This document shows positions 1 to 13,622 of a stretch of DNA of 64,000 nucleotides, one piece after another. Within the stretch, counting starts at the first letter, position 1. Every line of letters begins with the position of its first letter. The stretch covers positions 11,237,001-11,301,000 of the forward strand of contig NC_082611.1 of assembly GCF_030936135.1 (NCBI RefSeq). Direction: 5' to 3'. The notes under the pieces are model-generated. The model did no database searches and was not told the origin of the DNA. It saw only the letters and a list, made by a program, of their open reading frames with translations. The DNA comes from Gavia stellata (Eukaryota > Chordata > Aves > Gaviiformes > Gaviidae). A program made the position numbers and the translations under genes.

Positions 1-3000
1 CTGACTGTGGCCTGCGCACTTTCTTGGGTGCTTGCTTTGGTGTTTTTGAAGACTTCTTGGCTGACTGTATTGATTTGCCAGCTTTGGGTGTTGCAAAAGA
101 CTTTGCTTCAGGCTTTTTGGGAGTCTTTTTCATCTCTTTTTCTTTTCTTGCTTCCTTTGGCACGCTGAGCTGCTTGGCTTTTTTCTGTTTTGGTGATGTC
201 TGCAACTCTGCACACTCTTCTGTAACTTTATGTTCTGTTTTGGGAGTCTCCACAGCTAGGTGTTGTTTCTTTCTCTTACCAAGGGGTGTTTTAGTTTTCT
301 TGCCCAGGTTGTCACCTTTTTCTGGACTTGGTTCCATTTTCTGTATTTAAGACACACAAAAAATTACCCTTCCACCTAAGTAAGAAACATCTTAACTGTT
401 TTTCAAGACAAAGGATCAATGAAAACCAAAATCAAAATTATATATGACAAATGCTTTGTATCGATTGAACTGTGCCCTAGCCCAAATAATCTGTTCACAT
501 TTCAATCTGAAAGCAGAGGATTAAACACAGAACCAAATCATGAAAATAATGAAAAAATAACAAAATAGTAAGAAAGTAAATGGATTCAACAGATGCAAGG
601 ATCCTCTTGGCCAGTCAAGTCACTGACCTCTGCTGGCAGAGCTTTAAACCACAGTCCTCCTCTTGCCCCATTTCCAGGCTGAATAGATTGAATGGAGATC
701 AGCTCTACTTAAAGTCCAGCTGCACACACACAAACTGACTGCACTCTTATTTGTGCACTAGGCCTAGTATTCCCTAGAGTTCATCACGTATTCCCAAATG
801 GCTCTCATGAAAGAAGACTGCTGTCATCAGAACAATTCATACAACCCAACTCTAGCTGTATCTATCCCAGGTCTCTGGAAATAGGGCTCTGGCAATCACA
901 TCACGTGAGCTAATCTAGACCTGTTGCATGACAGCAATGTGAAGCAAGCTGTATGAATTTTTTTTGTGGGCCTGCATGTAATCATAGTTTTCGTTTGGGC
1001 ATCCCTGAAGAGGTACGTCATTAGAGTTTAAGAATATGCTCCAATCATGAATGCAGTATAACTATGTTATTTCTAAGTGTTACTGTTTTATTCATCCAAG
1101 TATCTTTCCTAGATATTTGTTAAACGGGAGTATTAACAGTCTGGTTGTTTTGCAGACATGTTAATGACATGATCCACATGATCCACATCATCTCCAATAC
1201 TGGCAACAATAAGTCCATACAGTATTTCATGCAAGCTGCTAGCTCTCAATTTATATTATGTGATTGTTAATGTTGCATATTACTATCCTAGAGAATGTTA
1301 CTTGTTTTTCAAAGTTTTGCACTCCAGGCAGAAAATAGTAAATTAAAATACATTAAAATTTAATTTTACAAGAAATTTTGAATTAGAAATGTTATGATTT
1401 ACTAGCTGTTTCTCAATCATTTAGACTTTCTTCTGACTTCAGACTTGTTATTCGACCTAGACAAAACTGCTGCTATTCAGAAAAATACGTAAAAGAACAA
1501 TAACCACTGGCTTCCTTTGTCTGTAAGAGGGGTTAACTAAAAAAATAAAACACCCCCAAAGCAAAAAAAAAACAAACCCAAACAAACCATCTCCCTAAGG
1601 CACATCCCACACATACACTCAACTCTTGCTTTCGTGATATATTCACAAAAACCCAGTTCATGTGAAGTGTGTTGACACACACTGTTCCCTAAGGAGCAAT
1701 GAACGACTTAAATAGTTCAAAATCTTCAGTTTTAACTGAAATGTGAGTTTCTCAATATTATTAAACAATTACCTTCAGCTCAGCTAAGCTAGTTGTTTGC
1801 ATAGGCACCAGTTGTGGAATTTCTTCATCATCATCACGATCACCTGGTTCTTGGACTACTTCTACTTTTGCTTTTATTGCAAGCTCCTTGGCAGCAGCAG
1901 TATTAATTTCAGTTGTCAAACTGACTTGACTTGAATTCAGTTTTTTAGCTGCCTTCTTCGGTTTCTTGTTCTCTCCCTTCTAGAATAAATTGGAAGTACA
2001 TCTCAGAAAAATCCCCATAACATTTCTAAATGTATAGTAATTGTTTTAATATGGTTAAAAATAAAATGGTCTAGCAACATTAGTTTAAATATTGTTGTTT
2101 AATAGACCTGGACTGGTTCACCATATGTAGAATATGAAAAAATGAATTACTTTCAGAAGTTTATTATAAATGGCTTTTAAGTAAACGATAATAATGTCAC
2201 AATTACAGACTTTAAGTTGAATATATATGCTCCAAATTTATTTTAGACAAAAGAACATAATAAGCAGAACTCAGTACAAAAGAATATCTGATTATTTTCT
2301 TTTTTTAATAAAGTGGGTGAGTCCCCCCTCATGTGTACAAATATATAAGCTTGTGAATTATTCAGATGCCACTGATTAGCCAACAACTAACGGATGCATA
2401 GTCTGAATACATGTATATGTTAATGAGTGTATTTTCAGAAGCCAAATGTAAATAAACAATACAAGCAAAAGAATGAATCTCAGCTCCCTACAATTTAGGA
2501 CTAGAAATGCTTCACTTAATTATTTCCAGTTCGCTTTACAACCTATCAGGGAGTTTCCATGATTTTCTTAGTATTACTAAGTGTTTGAAGCGCTCAGAGT
2601 CAGGAGCGCTTAACCCATTCACAGCCATAAATGCCTGAGATCAACTGCTAAAATGTTTGAACCAAACACATCAGACACTATAATGCATAAAAGGAAGCCA
2701 AAGAACTAGTTTTTCTGATCTGATTTTATAGAAAGTTTGAAAATTTTATTTTTTTACCTTTACTTCCTTTTTTTTGAGAGGTGGCTGTCTGTCAAGCTCA
2801 TCCAAGTTGGAGATGTTTGCAGTAAAAATCGGAAGTGCAACTGATTTAAGTGTTTTGAGGTGAAGAATTTTTACGTTTTTCCAATTCTGCAACAACAAAA
2901 ACAGTATATTATATGAAAATAACAAGGCTGAATTATGAACTAACTTGGCTTTAATGCAGTCCATCAGCAGTACCTTTGGTAACTTCTTAGCCATCACCTC

Positions 3001-5918
3001 AGCTGCTGCAATAATATTATCTATTATCTCGTCAGCTTTCATTCCAGTGTGACCTATACGTGCTGTACTGAAAGAAGTAAAGAATAATATTTATACGTGA
3101 ACAAATAAACATACTTCAAGTTACTTGTTCTTAGGCATACCCAGAAATGAAAAAAGCCCACCTATCTGCAATTATCTAGTTTCATAAAGGATGGCAGGCT
3201 ATTGCAAAAGTCTTTTGTAATAACAGTCAGAATAGACTTACCTGTATTAACCCCTCCATATTGGGATACGCAACTTCTGCCTTATATGACTATGCATATT
3301 ACCAATTGAATTCCTTTCAGATGCACAATAAATGAAAAACATCTTACAAGAATAGAATATTTTGAAAGTAGTTTTTATCTAATTTAACAGAAATATTTTT
3401 CTAAGATTGTACATGCTGTTTGACAGCGACAGTTGCCTAGAAATTCCTTAGGTATAAGGAAAAGAGACAAAAAGTGAAACTTTACTGTAAAACTTCTTAG
3501 TAAGTAGAACAGTAGAACTACGGATTTCTTTATACAGGTTATGGTTCAAAATGGCCCGTATCTGGAATGGTGACCCTTAACCTCTTTTATTCACATATTA
3601 ATGGAATAAAAGTAACATAAAATTCCTACAGTTAAGGTACAACCATCCTTCAGGTGAAGTATTAATCTACTCATACTTACTAACAGCACCCTTTGTTGGT
3701 AACTGGGAGTGTAGTCCCCTGGATATGTTTTTGTAGCTCCTTAGCAAGATTTCTGGCTTTCAGGTTTACAGACAAAGGTGCCCTAAAAAAGAAAGAGGAG
3801 AAAAAAAATATTAAAAAACCCAACCCAAACCAAACAAAACCACACCACCCCCCTGCAAAAAACCTCAGCCAACCAAAACTTTACTAAGAAGAATGTAATC
3901 ATAAAAAGATAATGCAAAATGGATACACAGAATTATAAGACCTACTTTTTCCTTTCATAAAAGTGTTTTCCTAGATGTGAGGGCAAAAGCCTTCTAATTC
4001 GGTCATCAGACAGAAAGAGATCAAATCTGTTCAGGAGGCGACGCTTTGCTTCAAATAGTTTATACTCTTTTTTGAGAGTTTTGTATGAGATGACCTGCAA
4101 TGCAAGTACCAGTTTAGTCCCCACTGCTGAAAACACAGCCTAGAATACTTCTTAGAACTGCACAGGATTAACTTGCAGAACTGATAGTCTATCATGGTGC
4201 ATTATTTCAGAACATTAAAGACAATCAAATGAAAAAGGATACTTTTTTTTTTCAGGAATCAAACAATATGGATCTCTTGTATAGTAACTGTGAATCACCA
4301 AACAGAACTTGAGTACATGGTAACATCTAAATCAAGGTTAAATACAACAGTAGAATTATTTTCTAGTTTTATTGCTAGTAGCGTAAACAATCCAATCCAG
4401 ATGCAAAGAACTCAAATATTCTTTTACATTGTGAGTTTTTCCAGTTGCTTACTCAAACTACATAGAGCATTTATCTAGCAATTACATGATTGCTAAAGAT
4501 CCTGTTTCAAACTGAAGAAACTATTCTGAATAAATTTTGTATTTTAGAAAAACTACAGTTTTAATAGTCAGAAAAATCTTACTAGAGATCATTAACTCAG
4601 AACCATTGAAATTAGAATATTAAACAGCAGAAAATAACAACTACTTTCCCTTTTTGTTGGTACAAGAGGAAAGAAATAACAGTACTGTACTATACCATCA
4701 TATATCTCTTTTACCTGGCTAACACTTCTGATTCCATTCTGGATTAAAAGTTTCTTGTACAGATTTTCAGTCTGTTCTGCTGATAAATTTGGTTCATCCT
4801 TTGTGAACAGGCAAACCTCAGCTGTTTCTGGTCGAATGCCATGGGGCAGTGGTCTACAACGAGAATACGAGATGGGACAGGGAACGTCTAAGAGGAGAAA
4901 TAAGTTTTTTCCAGGACTAGGTCTACATGGAGAGATCATTGCCCTTTAACAAGTACGGCAGGGAAGCTATGTATCTAGATCCTGTTCTTTGTTAACTACT
5001 AAACGTCGTCAGTGGAACCTACACTTCTGAAAGCACACAGAACTCTAAAAGTTAAACAATCATATACCATAGCTCCAGTCAGATACACCGCTGAATCCAT
5101 CTGTCCTGCCAGAGGCCGTTACCACACAGGTCCTGGGAGGATGAGGAGGACCACCCATTCTCCTCATTTACACCATGGCTGCATCCAGTCATTAGACAAG
5201 TCTTTGCAGTACTGATGCCCAGATAAATAGACATAAACTTTCTCAATATAGCATAACTACAGTTTCAAAGAAAACCTATAATTCATATACAGTTTTGGGT
5301 ATCACAAGAAAGAAGAAGGGTTTTTTCTAATGATTTGGTGGTGGGTCATGACAAAGAAGAAATTGATTTCTTTTCTTGAGCTTCAGGACTGAAAGGCACG
5401 TACCTTGTAACTGGCAACCAACAAAATCAGTACTCTCTGTGTGCAGGAAGCAGCACAGCCGAGCTTCCAGTCACCCCAGCAGTGGGGGCAGAGCAGGCAT
5501 CGGACCCGGCAGTTCTGGCTCACGGCGCGGGAACTGCCGGGACAGGACCGTGGCAGTCAAACCCCTTCAGCTCGGAATGGGCAAAGTGCTCTTTTCCACG
5601 CCAAAGGACACGAGCCACCCCTGTAACTACACGGCCGAGGCTGAATTTCTTACATTTTGATGACCTGAGCCACCCGCGGGACCTTCCAGACCGTCACCAG
5701 GAGGTGGACGTTCTCGCTCTCGTTGAGGAGCAGCGCGTCCCCCTTGGCCTTGCTTCTGGCGAAAGCCAGGAGGGCCTCCACCGCCTTCCTCACCTGCAAG
5801 GGCGCGACAGCAACCGGAGTTAAAGCCCAGCCCAGCCCGGCCCGGCCCGGCCCGGCCCGGCCGCGCTCCCGTCACACAGTACCTGGGCGCGTTCCAGATG
5901 CTCCGGCCCACCCGCCAT
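1..5918 (-). CDS. RSL1D1: RSL1D1, ribosomal L1 domain-containing protein 1 (cut by window start)
   Basis: Nucleolar protein with a ribosomal L1-like domain and a lysine-rich tail; the family acts in ribosome biogenesis and in nucleolar control of growth and senescence. Coding exons, in transcript order: 5883-5918, 5654-5793, 4715-4853, 3946-4094, 3681-3782, 2974-3067, 2758-2886, 1773-1979 and 340 down to 1. All junctions carry GT/AG and the phases join, giving 445 codons inside the window. Family landmarks are VRKAVEALL near residue 13, [42 protein letters not shown] and ARIGHTGMK. The last two exons encode a basic tail with TPKKPEAK and DEEIPQLVP motifs shared with the human protein. The window edge falls at a PQS that matches the human C-terminus (PQST), so only a few codons and the stop seem to be missing. 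The start codon is the first ATG of a 12-codon first exon beneath a CpG island. Identity is certain; single exon edges could be off by a few bases. Confidence 0.95.
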
Positions 5919-6330
5919 GGCTGCTCCGGCGCCACGTGCAGCCGCCGCGTCTGCGCACACGCCGTCTTCCGGGGCACGGCGGGGCACGTCCGGGGGTGGG
6001 GGGGTGGGCGTGCGCGCGCGGGGCGGGGGCGGGAGGAGGCGGGGCTCCCGGCTCTTCCGTCCCGCCCCTCGCGCGCCACCGCGCCGGAGCGTGGGTACGG
6101 TGCTGCGTCCCGCGTGGCGCGTGTGGGGCCTGGCTCCGAGCTGAGCGCGGGGGGTGGCCGCGGAGGCCGTCGCTTCCTGGGGAGGCAGCTTTGCCCCAGA
6201 GGGTGGCGCAGCCCTCGGGATGGGCCGCAGGTTCACGGGCTCATTCAGCTTGGAGCAGAGCTCCGGAGGCCGACAGCCCCGCCTGCTCCAGCAGCGGGGC
6301 CAGCCGGAGGTCAGGCCAGCTTGCTCAGGG
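5480..6330. promoter_or_regulatory. RSL1D1: CpG-island promoter of RSL1D1
   Basis: A sharply GC- and CpG-rich block in AT-rich surroundings covers RSL1D1 exons 1-2 and about 400 bp upstream. Read on the minus strand it carries CCGGAAG at 5966-5972, about 48 bp upstream of the ATG, and another CGGAAG at 6054-6059. Both are ETS/GABP-type sites common at housekeeping promoters. No TATA box is obvious. Boundaries are by eye. The long GC-rich open frames here are composition artefacts. Confidence 0.75.
5825..5862 (-). repeat. GGGCC/GGGCT pentamer array in RSL1D1 intron 1
   Basis: Seven CCC runs spaced every 5 bp on the plus strand become seven GGG runs with 2-nt loops in the RSL1D1 pre-mRNA. The array fills nearly half of the 89-nt intron 1 (5794-5882). 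The pattern fits the usual G-quadruplex rule, but folding is inferred. Confidence 0.8.
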
Positions 6331-6339
6331 CTGTACCCA

Positions 6340-7950
6340 GCCGGGGCTTCACAGCCTCCAGGGAGGGAGGCTGCACTCCCTGTCTGGGCAACCTGTTCCT
6401 ATGCCCGAGTGTCCTGATAGTGAAAAAAAGTTTCTGTCGTACTCGCCTTCTCTATTGATGGTGCTGTATCGGTCCAGCCCAGGATGCTGCTGGCCACCTT
6501 TGCCTCCAGGGAACATTTTTGTGGGGGCTCACGTTTAGCTTGCTGTCCCCCAGGTCCTTTCCAGCAGAGCTGCTCCCCAGCCAGTCATTGCCCAGTGTTG
6601 TCGCAATGGGCTACTTCTTCCCAAATGCAGGTTTGCATTTGCCTTTGCTGAAGATATCAAAAGGTTTGTGTTGCCTAATCCCTCCAGCCTGTCTAGGGCC
6701 CTGTGTACATGAGCCCGGCCCTCAGGGGTCCCCAAGTTCGATGTCATCTGCAAACTTGATGTGACCATGCTTCAGGTTACTGATAAAGATATTAAATAGA
6801 ATATGAACCAGGATAAATTCCAGCAGTACTCCATTTGTTATTGGCCTTCAGGTAGAGTACGAGCCGTTATCTCTGCCCTCAGAGCCCCATTGTCCAACCA
6901 GTTGTTAGCCATCTAGTTGGCTGCCCATCCAGACCATAATGTTTAGGATACAAGAAGATTGTGGGAGACTGTCGAAAGCTGTGCTGAAGTTGAGGTGAAT
7001 GCCATCCACCCCTTTCCCTCATCAGCAAATCTAGTCATTTTGTCATAGAAAGTAATCAGGTTGGTCAGGATGATTTGCAGTTGGTCAATCCATGCTGATT
7101 GTTCCCAAGCACCTCCTTCATGTGCCCAAAAATGTATTCCAAGAGGATTTGTTCCATGACTTTCCCAAGGACCAAGTGAGCATGACTGGTCTGTGGCTCC
7201 CAGATTCTCCTTTTGGTGTTTTCTGAAGGTGGGGGAACATTTGCTTTTCTCCAGTCATTGGGACCCTCCCTCAATTTCCTTTCAAGGATGACAGTCTTGC
7301 TCTGACTTCAGCCAGCTCTCCGCATGCTTGAATGCAGCCCAGCTGGACCCAAAATCACTTGCCCCACTCAGCAACCACCCCACATGTCCTTGTTTGGCCT
7401 TTTGCTACTACTGTAGCAGTAGAAGCTCTTCTTGTTGCCCCTGACATCCTGGCCTGTTTCAACTGTAGGTGAGCTTTTATTCTCCTAAGACAATCCCTAC
7501 ATGCCTTAGCAATGTTTCTAGATTACTTCTTTGCAGACTTTCCCTCCTGTATTACTGTCTTTTTGCACTGGAGCACTGTCATAAGTTTGCTGCTTAGCCA
7601 AGCCAGTCTCCTGATAGATCTACTTGTTTTCCTGAGTATCAGGAGGGACTGTTTTTATGATTGGAGGAGGTTGTCCCTAAAGACCTGCTGCCAGCTTTCC
7701 TGAGCTCCTTTGCCCTTCAAAGCTACCTCCCATGGGATCCTGCCTACTGGTTCTCCGAATAAACTCAAGTCTTTCTCCTGAAGTCCAGGGGCTGTACTCT
7801 GCTACTCATCTTCCTCACACACCTCTCAGCATCTTGAACTCCACTGTTTCCAGGTCTCTACAGTTGAGGCTACCACTGATTATCACATGCCAAACCATTT
7901 CTTTCTTATGTTTGAATAGTAAAGGCAGAACTGCTGCATCCCCATTTCAA
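6340..7950 (-). mobile_element. CR1 LINE fragment, antisense, decayed
   Basis: Read on the minus strand, 7274-7065 encodes recognisable CR1 reverse-transcriptase text (GPNDWRKANVPP, then GKVMEQILLE and NQHGLTN). The adjoining 6.6-7.06 kb keeps the conserved nucleotide layout of the RT core, including the antisense phrase 'gataaagatattaaatag'. About 7.3-7.95 kb matches the linker between endonuclease and RT, and 6.34-6.45 kb resembles the 3' part of the element. The order fits one 5'-truncated insertion with many stops and indels and no intact ORF. Both edges are approximate. Confidence 0.8.
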
Positions 7951-10900
7951 TTTAGAAATGCATTGACTGACGACATGGAAGTAGCTTAATTGTGGGATGC
8001 TTATTCCATCCAGTTCCCCGCTGGATAAGTGCATTGTTTTGAGATCAGATCTAGCCTGGAACTATTTTGGCCTCATTCTCACAGTGCTGTGTGCGCTCTG
8101 GCAGCTTTGGGCTGTCTGCATTCATCACACAGGTAAGCTGCTACCTGGATAACACAGCTATGCATAATCATGGTTAAGTACACATGAAATTAGGAGTTTT
8201 AGTAATTCACTCTTCTCCTCTAGATTCACTCTTCTCTTCGCCAGTACAAAGAGAAAGGAATTAAAATACCCTAGTCTCTTGACAAGCTGCTTTATGTAAT
8301 GATTTATGTTTTCATTCTGCTGATAGTGTTCATGGAGCAACAGTGGAATCGTTGATGGCTTCAAGGCTTCCCCAGACTTAGAGTGAAAAAAAGTCCTGGA
8401 AAATGGAAGTTTTAATTTTCTGTTGTGTGATTTGTACAAATGAACCAACTAAATGAAACTGGCTAAGAAAAAGAAAAGCTATCCTTTGTTGCCATGTAGT
8501 TATATGAAGTATTGATTAGAGAAATTACTGAAAGGCTAGGAACATGCGGAGTAGCCAAATAGGGCAGACTCATTAAAATCTTTTCAGCACTGGTAGAACT
8601 TACGCATATGATACTAGCTGTGGTGTTTTACAATCTGATAATTGTATTAGCCTTGCTCCTATCTCTGCATAGGCTTTGCATATTTTAGAGCAGCCACGTT
8701 TTAATAAAACATCAACATGTTATTGTGACATGTTAAAACAAAACAGAGAAAGCCAGGTGGCTGGGACATTCCTCTGAAAATACGCCAGGCTAGTCTTGTA
8801 AGAGATGATTGAACAGTATGTTTGAAGCCTGACTGTACTGAGTCAGCATAGCATTAATAGGATAAAACTAAAGGGACTATTATTAGTGACTCAAATTCAA
8901 ATTTTTCACGTATCGGTCTCATCCAAGCACATTTTTATGCAACATTTTAAGTCTGACATGACTAAATTTTACTAGATGTGGTTTAACCGACTTAGTATAA
9001 TAATTTTTTCTTGAAAGGTGTTTGACACAGCTAACAGAGCTGTCTTGAAACAGTAAGTTAATCTCTGGATAAGAAAAATTTCTGCTTAACACAGCATGCA
9101 ATGAATATAAAGACTGTGCTTTTTTATTTAGCAATTTCACAAATTAAGTTACTCATACAAGGGAAATTAGGTTTGTTACTATCATCAGAGTTATCGCTGT
9201 ACACTAAACATATTCTGCTGTAGCCCTCAATTTGTCTGATTATGAAAGTATGCATTTTTCCTTAAGCCATGTCACACTTATTTAACGCTAAGATTTAAAA
9301 TGACATAATTGCAAGGCATTCTACCTCGTTACTTATTTAAGAGGATGTTTCTATATATCACTAATTTTATACTTTCTCCTAGCAAAAGGGATGTGCAAGT
9401 AGCAATTGTTCCTGCTGTAAACAGGTCGAGGTTTAAGATTATTCCTGTAGTGTGCATCTCAAAAGCTCCAGTACCAGCCTTGTGTTCCTCCAGATTATTT
9501 GACGGCAGATGTCAAAATCCCAGGTCTTACAAGTGTACTTCTTGCAACAAAACTGGCACAAAGAATATGCAGAAATTAAACCAGGAGTAAGAAGTCCCTA
9601 ACAAAAGAGATCTCAGAAGAGAATCTCCCCACCAGATCTGGAGTTCAAGTACTAGTTTTCTTTAGAATGTGTTCCTTTGCAATCCTAGCGTAAGCCTCTA
9701 GCTATGATCTAATTAGCCGTCAGATAGATGGATGCTTACAGCACGTTATTCACTTACTCAAAGACTACTTTCTCAGAAGAACAGAGGCACCTTTGTGACA
9801 CAAGCTGTGAAGTTTTGTTACAATCCTTTGCTATCGTCAGTTCTACAGGCTTAACAGATGACAGGAACACAGCTTCAAGTACCTTTTTCCATCCAACAGT
9901 TAGTCTGTCATATCTCTTATTACTCTTATTCAGAAATATGTGGACTTTTTTAGGTGCATGTAACTGAGGGGAGAGGTAGAAAAATCCAATTTACATTGGA
10001 AGTTGAGACTTTTTGGGAAGGAAAGCCAATGAAAAGATATGTATTATTAAAAGTTATATATACACACAACAGATTTTGGGTTTGTTAGCATAAATTTCCG
10101 TTATTAAGCCTAAACTCTTTTCTAGCATTTCTTCACAGGATAAGAAACATTTTGTCAGGTTTATAGTGCATTAAAATAAACACAAGGAAAGAAACAGGTT
10201 CACAATATAAAATCTTCAGTAGGAGCTCCAGTTTTGTTGGTATATTTTTCTTTACCAAATTCTCTATAGCGTATACAAAAACAGCAGAGTAAGAGCCTTT
10301 AAGTATCAGTTCAGGAAGAAAACAGCCTTGTCTGGAGTACATTTCATCTGCTTTAACATCATGATTTAAACAGTCTGCATTAAGAACCAAAAAGCCAGAG
10401 TAATACAGAATCAAATACTTGGTACATTGAAACAATCTTTTTTTCTTAGGTAATATTCAGTAATAAACACTTATAAAACCACATTTCTCATAATCAACAT
10501 AATTTTTAATATATGGACTGGTGCCCTAAGTAGTCTAAAACAGAGGTTCTTCATTGAGCAATTTTTGCTGGGCTTTTTATGCCACTGAAAAATCTGTAGA
10601 GGGGCATAAAATTAATGACCAGCAAATACCCCCGTGGATAAACCTCCTTGAAGCAGTCATTTTTCTTACAACACTATTACACCATCATCAATAGCTTCTT
10701 GTTCAAGAATACAATTTACTACCAGAGTAAGTATCTCAGGAAAGCGGTGCCATCATGTTTGTATATCAGTTCCTGATTGTCTGCAAAGGTGACCAAGGTA
10801 GCTGGAATGGTTTCAAGGAGGTAGTTGATGGCAGTATCAGTCAACTGACTGGTGTACCCATTCCTCTACCTAGCGTGCTTTACTACTTGTAATTTGCAGA

Positions 10901-11184
10901 AACAAGTAATTATTTTCCCGTTGCAAAATAATTAGTACTGCTGCACATTCAGATTTTTTTTTTTTTTAACATTTAATTATTGTTACATATACCAAGGCTT
11001 TCAGTTCAAGGATGTACAAGGTCTTAATTTGTAGAATTATAATTTATGTTTTTATAAGTTACATCATGGCTATACACTTAAGCCATATCTACTCTACAAA
11101 CTTTGGCCAACAATCAGGGAGAATAGGTGTGATCCTCATCAGTACCATGCTGCACCTACAGACTGCTGTAAATGTCACTATACT

Positions 11185-11196
11185 GGGGGGGGGGGG
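11185..11196. repeat. Poly-G run (G12)
   Basis: Twelve consecutive G on the plus strand, a simple mononucleotide microsatellite in noncoding DNA. Confidence 0.9.
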
Positions 11197-11488
11197 CGGA
11201 AACCCGAAAACAAATCCCTCCTTTCTGCAGAAACACACTCGCAGTGTTGCTGGTATGAGTTACATCCACACCAGGACCCAGGAATACTCTGCCAGTATCA
11301 TTTGCTAGCAGTTACACAGGCAGTGCTCCTAGGGCTCCTGTAGCTCCAACCCAACTTCTAGTTCCCTTTTTTTTTTTTCCCTTCTTCCAACTGTTGTGGT
11401 TGCACAGCTCCTTTATTGTTTTCATCTTCAAAGCAGCACACCACATTTTCACAAAAGGAAGTATTCAAAATGGTAATTTTAAAAAAAG

Positions 11489-11494
11489 TTTATT
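11489..11494 (-). terminator. GSPT1: Candidate distal poly(A) signal for GSPT1
   Basis: TTTATT on the plus strand reads AATAAA on the minus strand. It lies about 2.5 kb past the GSPT1 stop. GSPT1 is known to have long 3' UTR forms in mammals, so a distal site is plausible, but nothing here proves which site is used. Another AATAAA on the minus strand is at 12369-12374. Confidence 0.3.
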
Positions 11495-13616
11495 ACAACA
11501 GTGAATCAGCAAATAGCATTTATCTCAAAGAAAGCCACATTATCTTTTCTTCTTCTTTCATCTAGATTTAGCTGTACTCAAGAGTAGTAAAATATGTAGA
11601 ATGGAGATGAAATGAAAAAGTTGAGATGTAATCTGAGGACTATTCAAATGTAACATACTTTCAGCTCTTCTACCCAAAATTCAGCCAATTTGCGTAAATT
11701 TATGCCTTACATTTTCATATCAGTGTTTGTTACAGAATGCAAATATTTTATACCCAAATAAAAACCTCCTGCAGGTTAGCAGTATCTTTAATTGTATAAT
11801 GTAGATTCTGTTAGTGAACTTGAAATAATTTAGCCTTCCTTTACAGACAAGGTGACGTTAACTGGATTTATGGAAATGGCAGTCAAATGCACTTAAATGG
11901 GATGAGTAATGGAAATTCTCAGACTTTCTGTTTACTGGTATTTCAACCCACCAGATGATTTTTCAGTTTAATAATAAATACTCAGACCAGCCTCAAAATA
12001 GTGAAGTTTTAGAATCCCTCATTATTTCTGGAAAATTCTGCTGGAGCATCACGTAGTCTTGAGATGCATTTCAGTGCTTAAAAAAAGTTTTAAAAGTTCC
12101 AGCAATTTAGGAATGTAACTGCATGTATTCTCCAATAATGGTTTTTGCAAATTTCAAATCCATGAGCTTACTTCAAGAAGGCAGTCAGGTATGTGGAAAT
12201 CTTTAGTCAATCCAGAATATGAACAAGACTAAGCTTCCTTGGCTTTTAATTTCTTCATTAGTTTAAGATCCAAGGAACTGTGGGTTTTGTTCACTTGATA
12301 GGAAAAAAAGTTAAACTCTGATTTACAAAAAAAAAATAAAAACCCAGAGATTTGCAGACATAATAAAATTTATTTAAATTCCATGCATTACGGTAGCTAC
12401 AAGTGTAGTCATATGAAACTGAAGGACAATAACTTCTTCTGTCCATACAATGTAGCTGTAAGTGAAATGAATGGGAGTTCCACAGTTACAAAGAAACAAA
12501 CAAAACCAAAAAAACCCCAAAAAGGTAAATCTGTTTCAGTTTTGAGTTATCTGTGAATTCAGATACAGTCACTAGACTGTAAACTTTTGGGGGAGGAGAT
12601 GGGCTCACCACAATTGTACAACTGAAAACGTTTAGTTTAAGACATTCTGAAGAAGCTCTGAAGATACCTTTTAATATTTACTACTAATACTCTGGGAAAT
12701 GAAAAAAATCCATTAGCCATCATCCTAATTGTTAGAATCAGGATAGCAATTGTAGACAGTCCACTTTCAAAGTGCAGCTAAATAGGGTTTTATTACGCAG
12801 CTCCTTCAAGTTGTACTGAGTAAGCTTTATTTTGAACCAGTTTTGCTTTAATTTCTCAAGAAAAACTTCATAGGTCCTCATAAGCTTACATTGCTTTTTG
12901 ATATGCAAAAATTTACAGACTGTGCTTGATTCTGACCCTCCCATATTTCAGTATGTGCAAACTCTTAAGGATTTAAATAGTCTTTCTCCCTCTCAGTTCA
13001 GACTGATCTTTAAAACAGCAAGGATTATCCAGCCCTCTAAATTAAAGACAGGGTGAACTGAGTAACTTATATAACTGGTACTTTTTAATTGGCCCAGTTC
13101 TCCCACAAAATGCAGCTCTTATAAATACTAATAGGCACTATTGCCACAAATTCTCTTATTTTTGCAAGTTTCACTGATTTACCGGTTGTTAGCATTTTCT
13201 GCAGTTAAGAATTTAATAACGCTGAATTTTTATAAAGACACAATATGTAGTTCTAGCCTTCAAAATGGATTTACTGTGTCTAGTAACGATGGTAAGTCAA
13301 CCTAAATTTGCTGAAGATATTAACAAATGTAAAGCTAATGAAGGTGCCACATTTGCATGAATGTTTTTTTAGTTTTAAGAATGCATTCAACAAAGGGAAG
13401 GGGCAAACCTAATTATTTTAATACAAACTTGGTTGAGTGCCCGATTGCCTCATTTAAAACTGTGTGTGTGGGGAGGCTGAGGAGTTTAGAAAAGTCCAAG
13501 TAACCAAATATCTAGGTTACTGGAAAGTTAAAAAGCTAATGCAACTGTGTTACATCCAGATAAAAAACATTATTCAAAAGCAATTCAAATACCGAAAAAG
13601 ATTTCAAATTGAATAG

Positions 13617-13622
13617 TTTATT
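13617..13622 (-). terminator. GSPT1: Candidate proximal poly(A) signal for GSPT1
   Basis: An AATAAA on the minus strand, about 420 nt downstream of the GSPT1 stop at 14,039. It would give a short 3' UTR ending near 13.60 kb. Use is inferred from position only. Confidence 0.45.

Larger units (their letters stand above)
7951..13590. other. Gene-free stretch between CR1 and GSPT1 3' end
   Basis: AT-rich DNA with only short chance ORFs and no recognisable protein. Part of it, from about 11.4 kb upward, may be GSPT1 3' UTR transcribed from the minus strand if a distal poly(A) site is used. A well-formed donor-like GTAAGC follows CACACAG near 8,130 on the plus strand, but I see no partner exon. 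Confidence 0.5.

Noticed and set aside
24-350. 108-codon plus-strand ORF
   Set aside because: Antisense shadow of the lysine-rich last RSL1D1 exon, whose codons give Phe/Leu/Ser-rich text on the other strand.
5723-6538. Long GC-rich ORFs on both strands over the RSL1D1 promoter
   Set aside because: Several overlapping frames are open at once, which is a composition effect of the CpG island.
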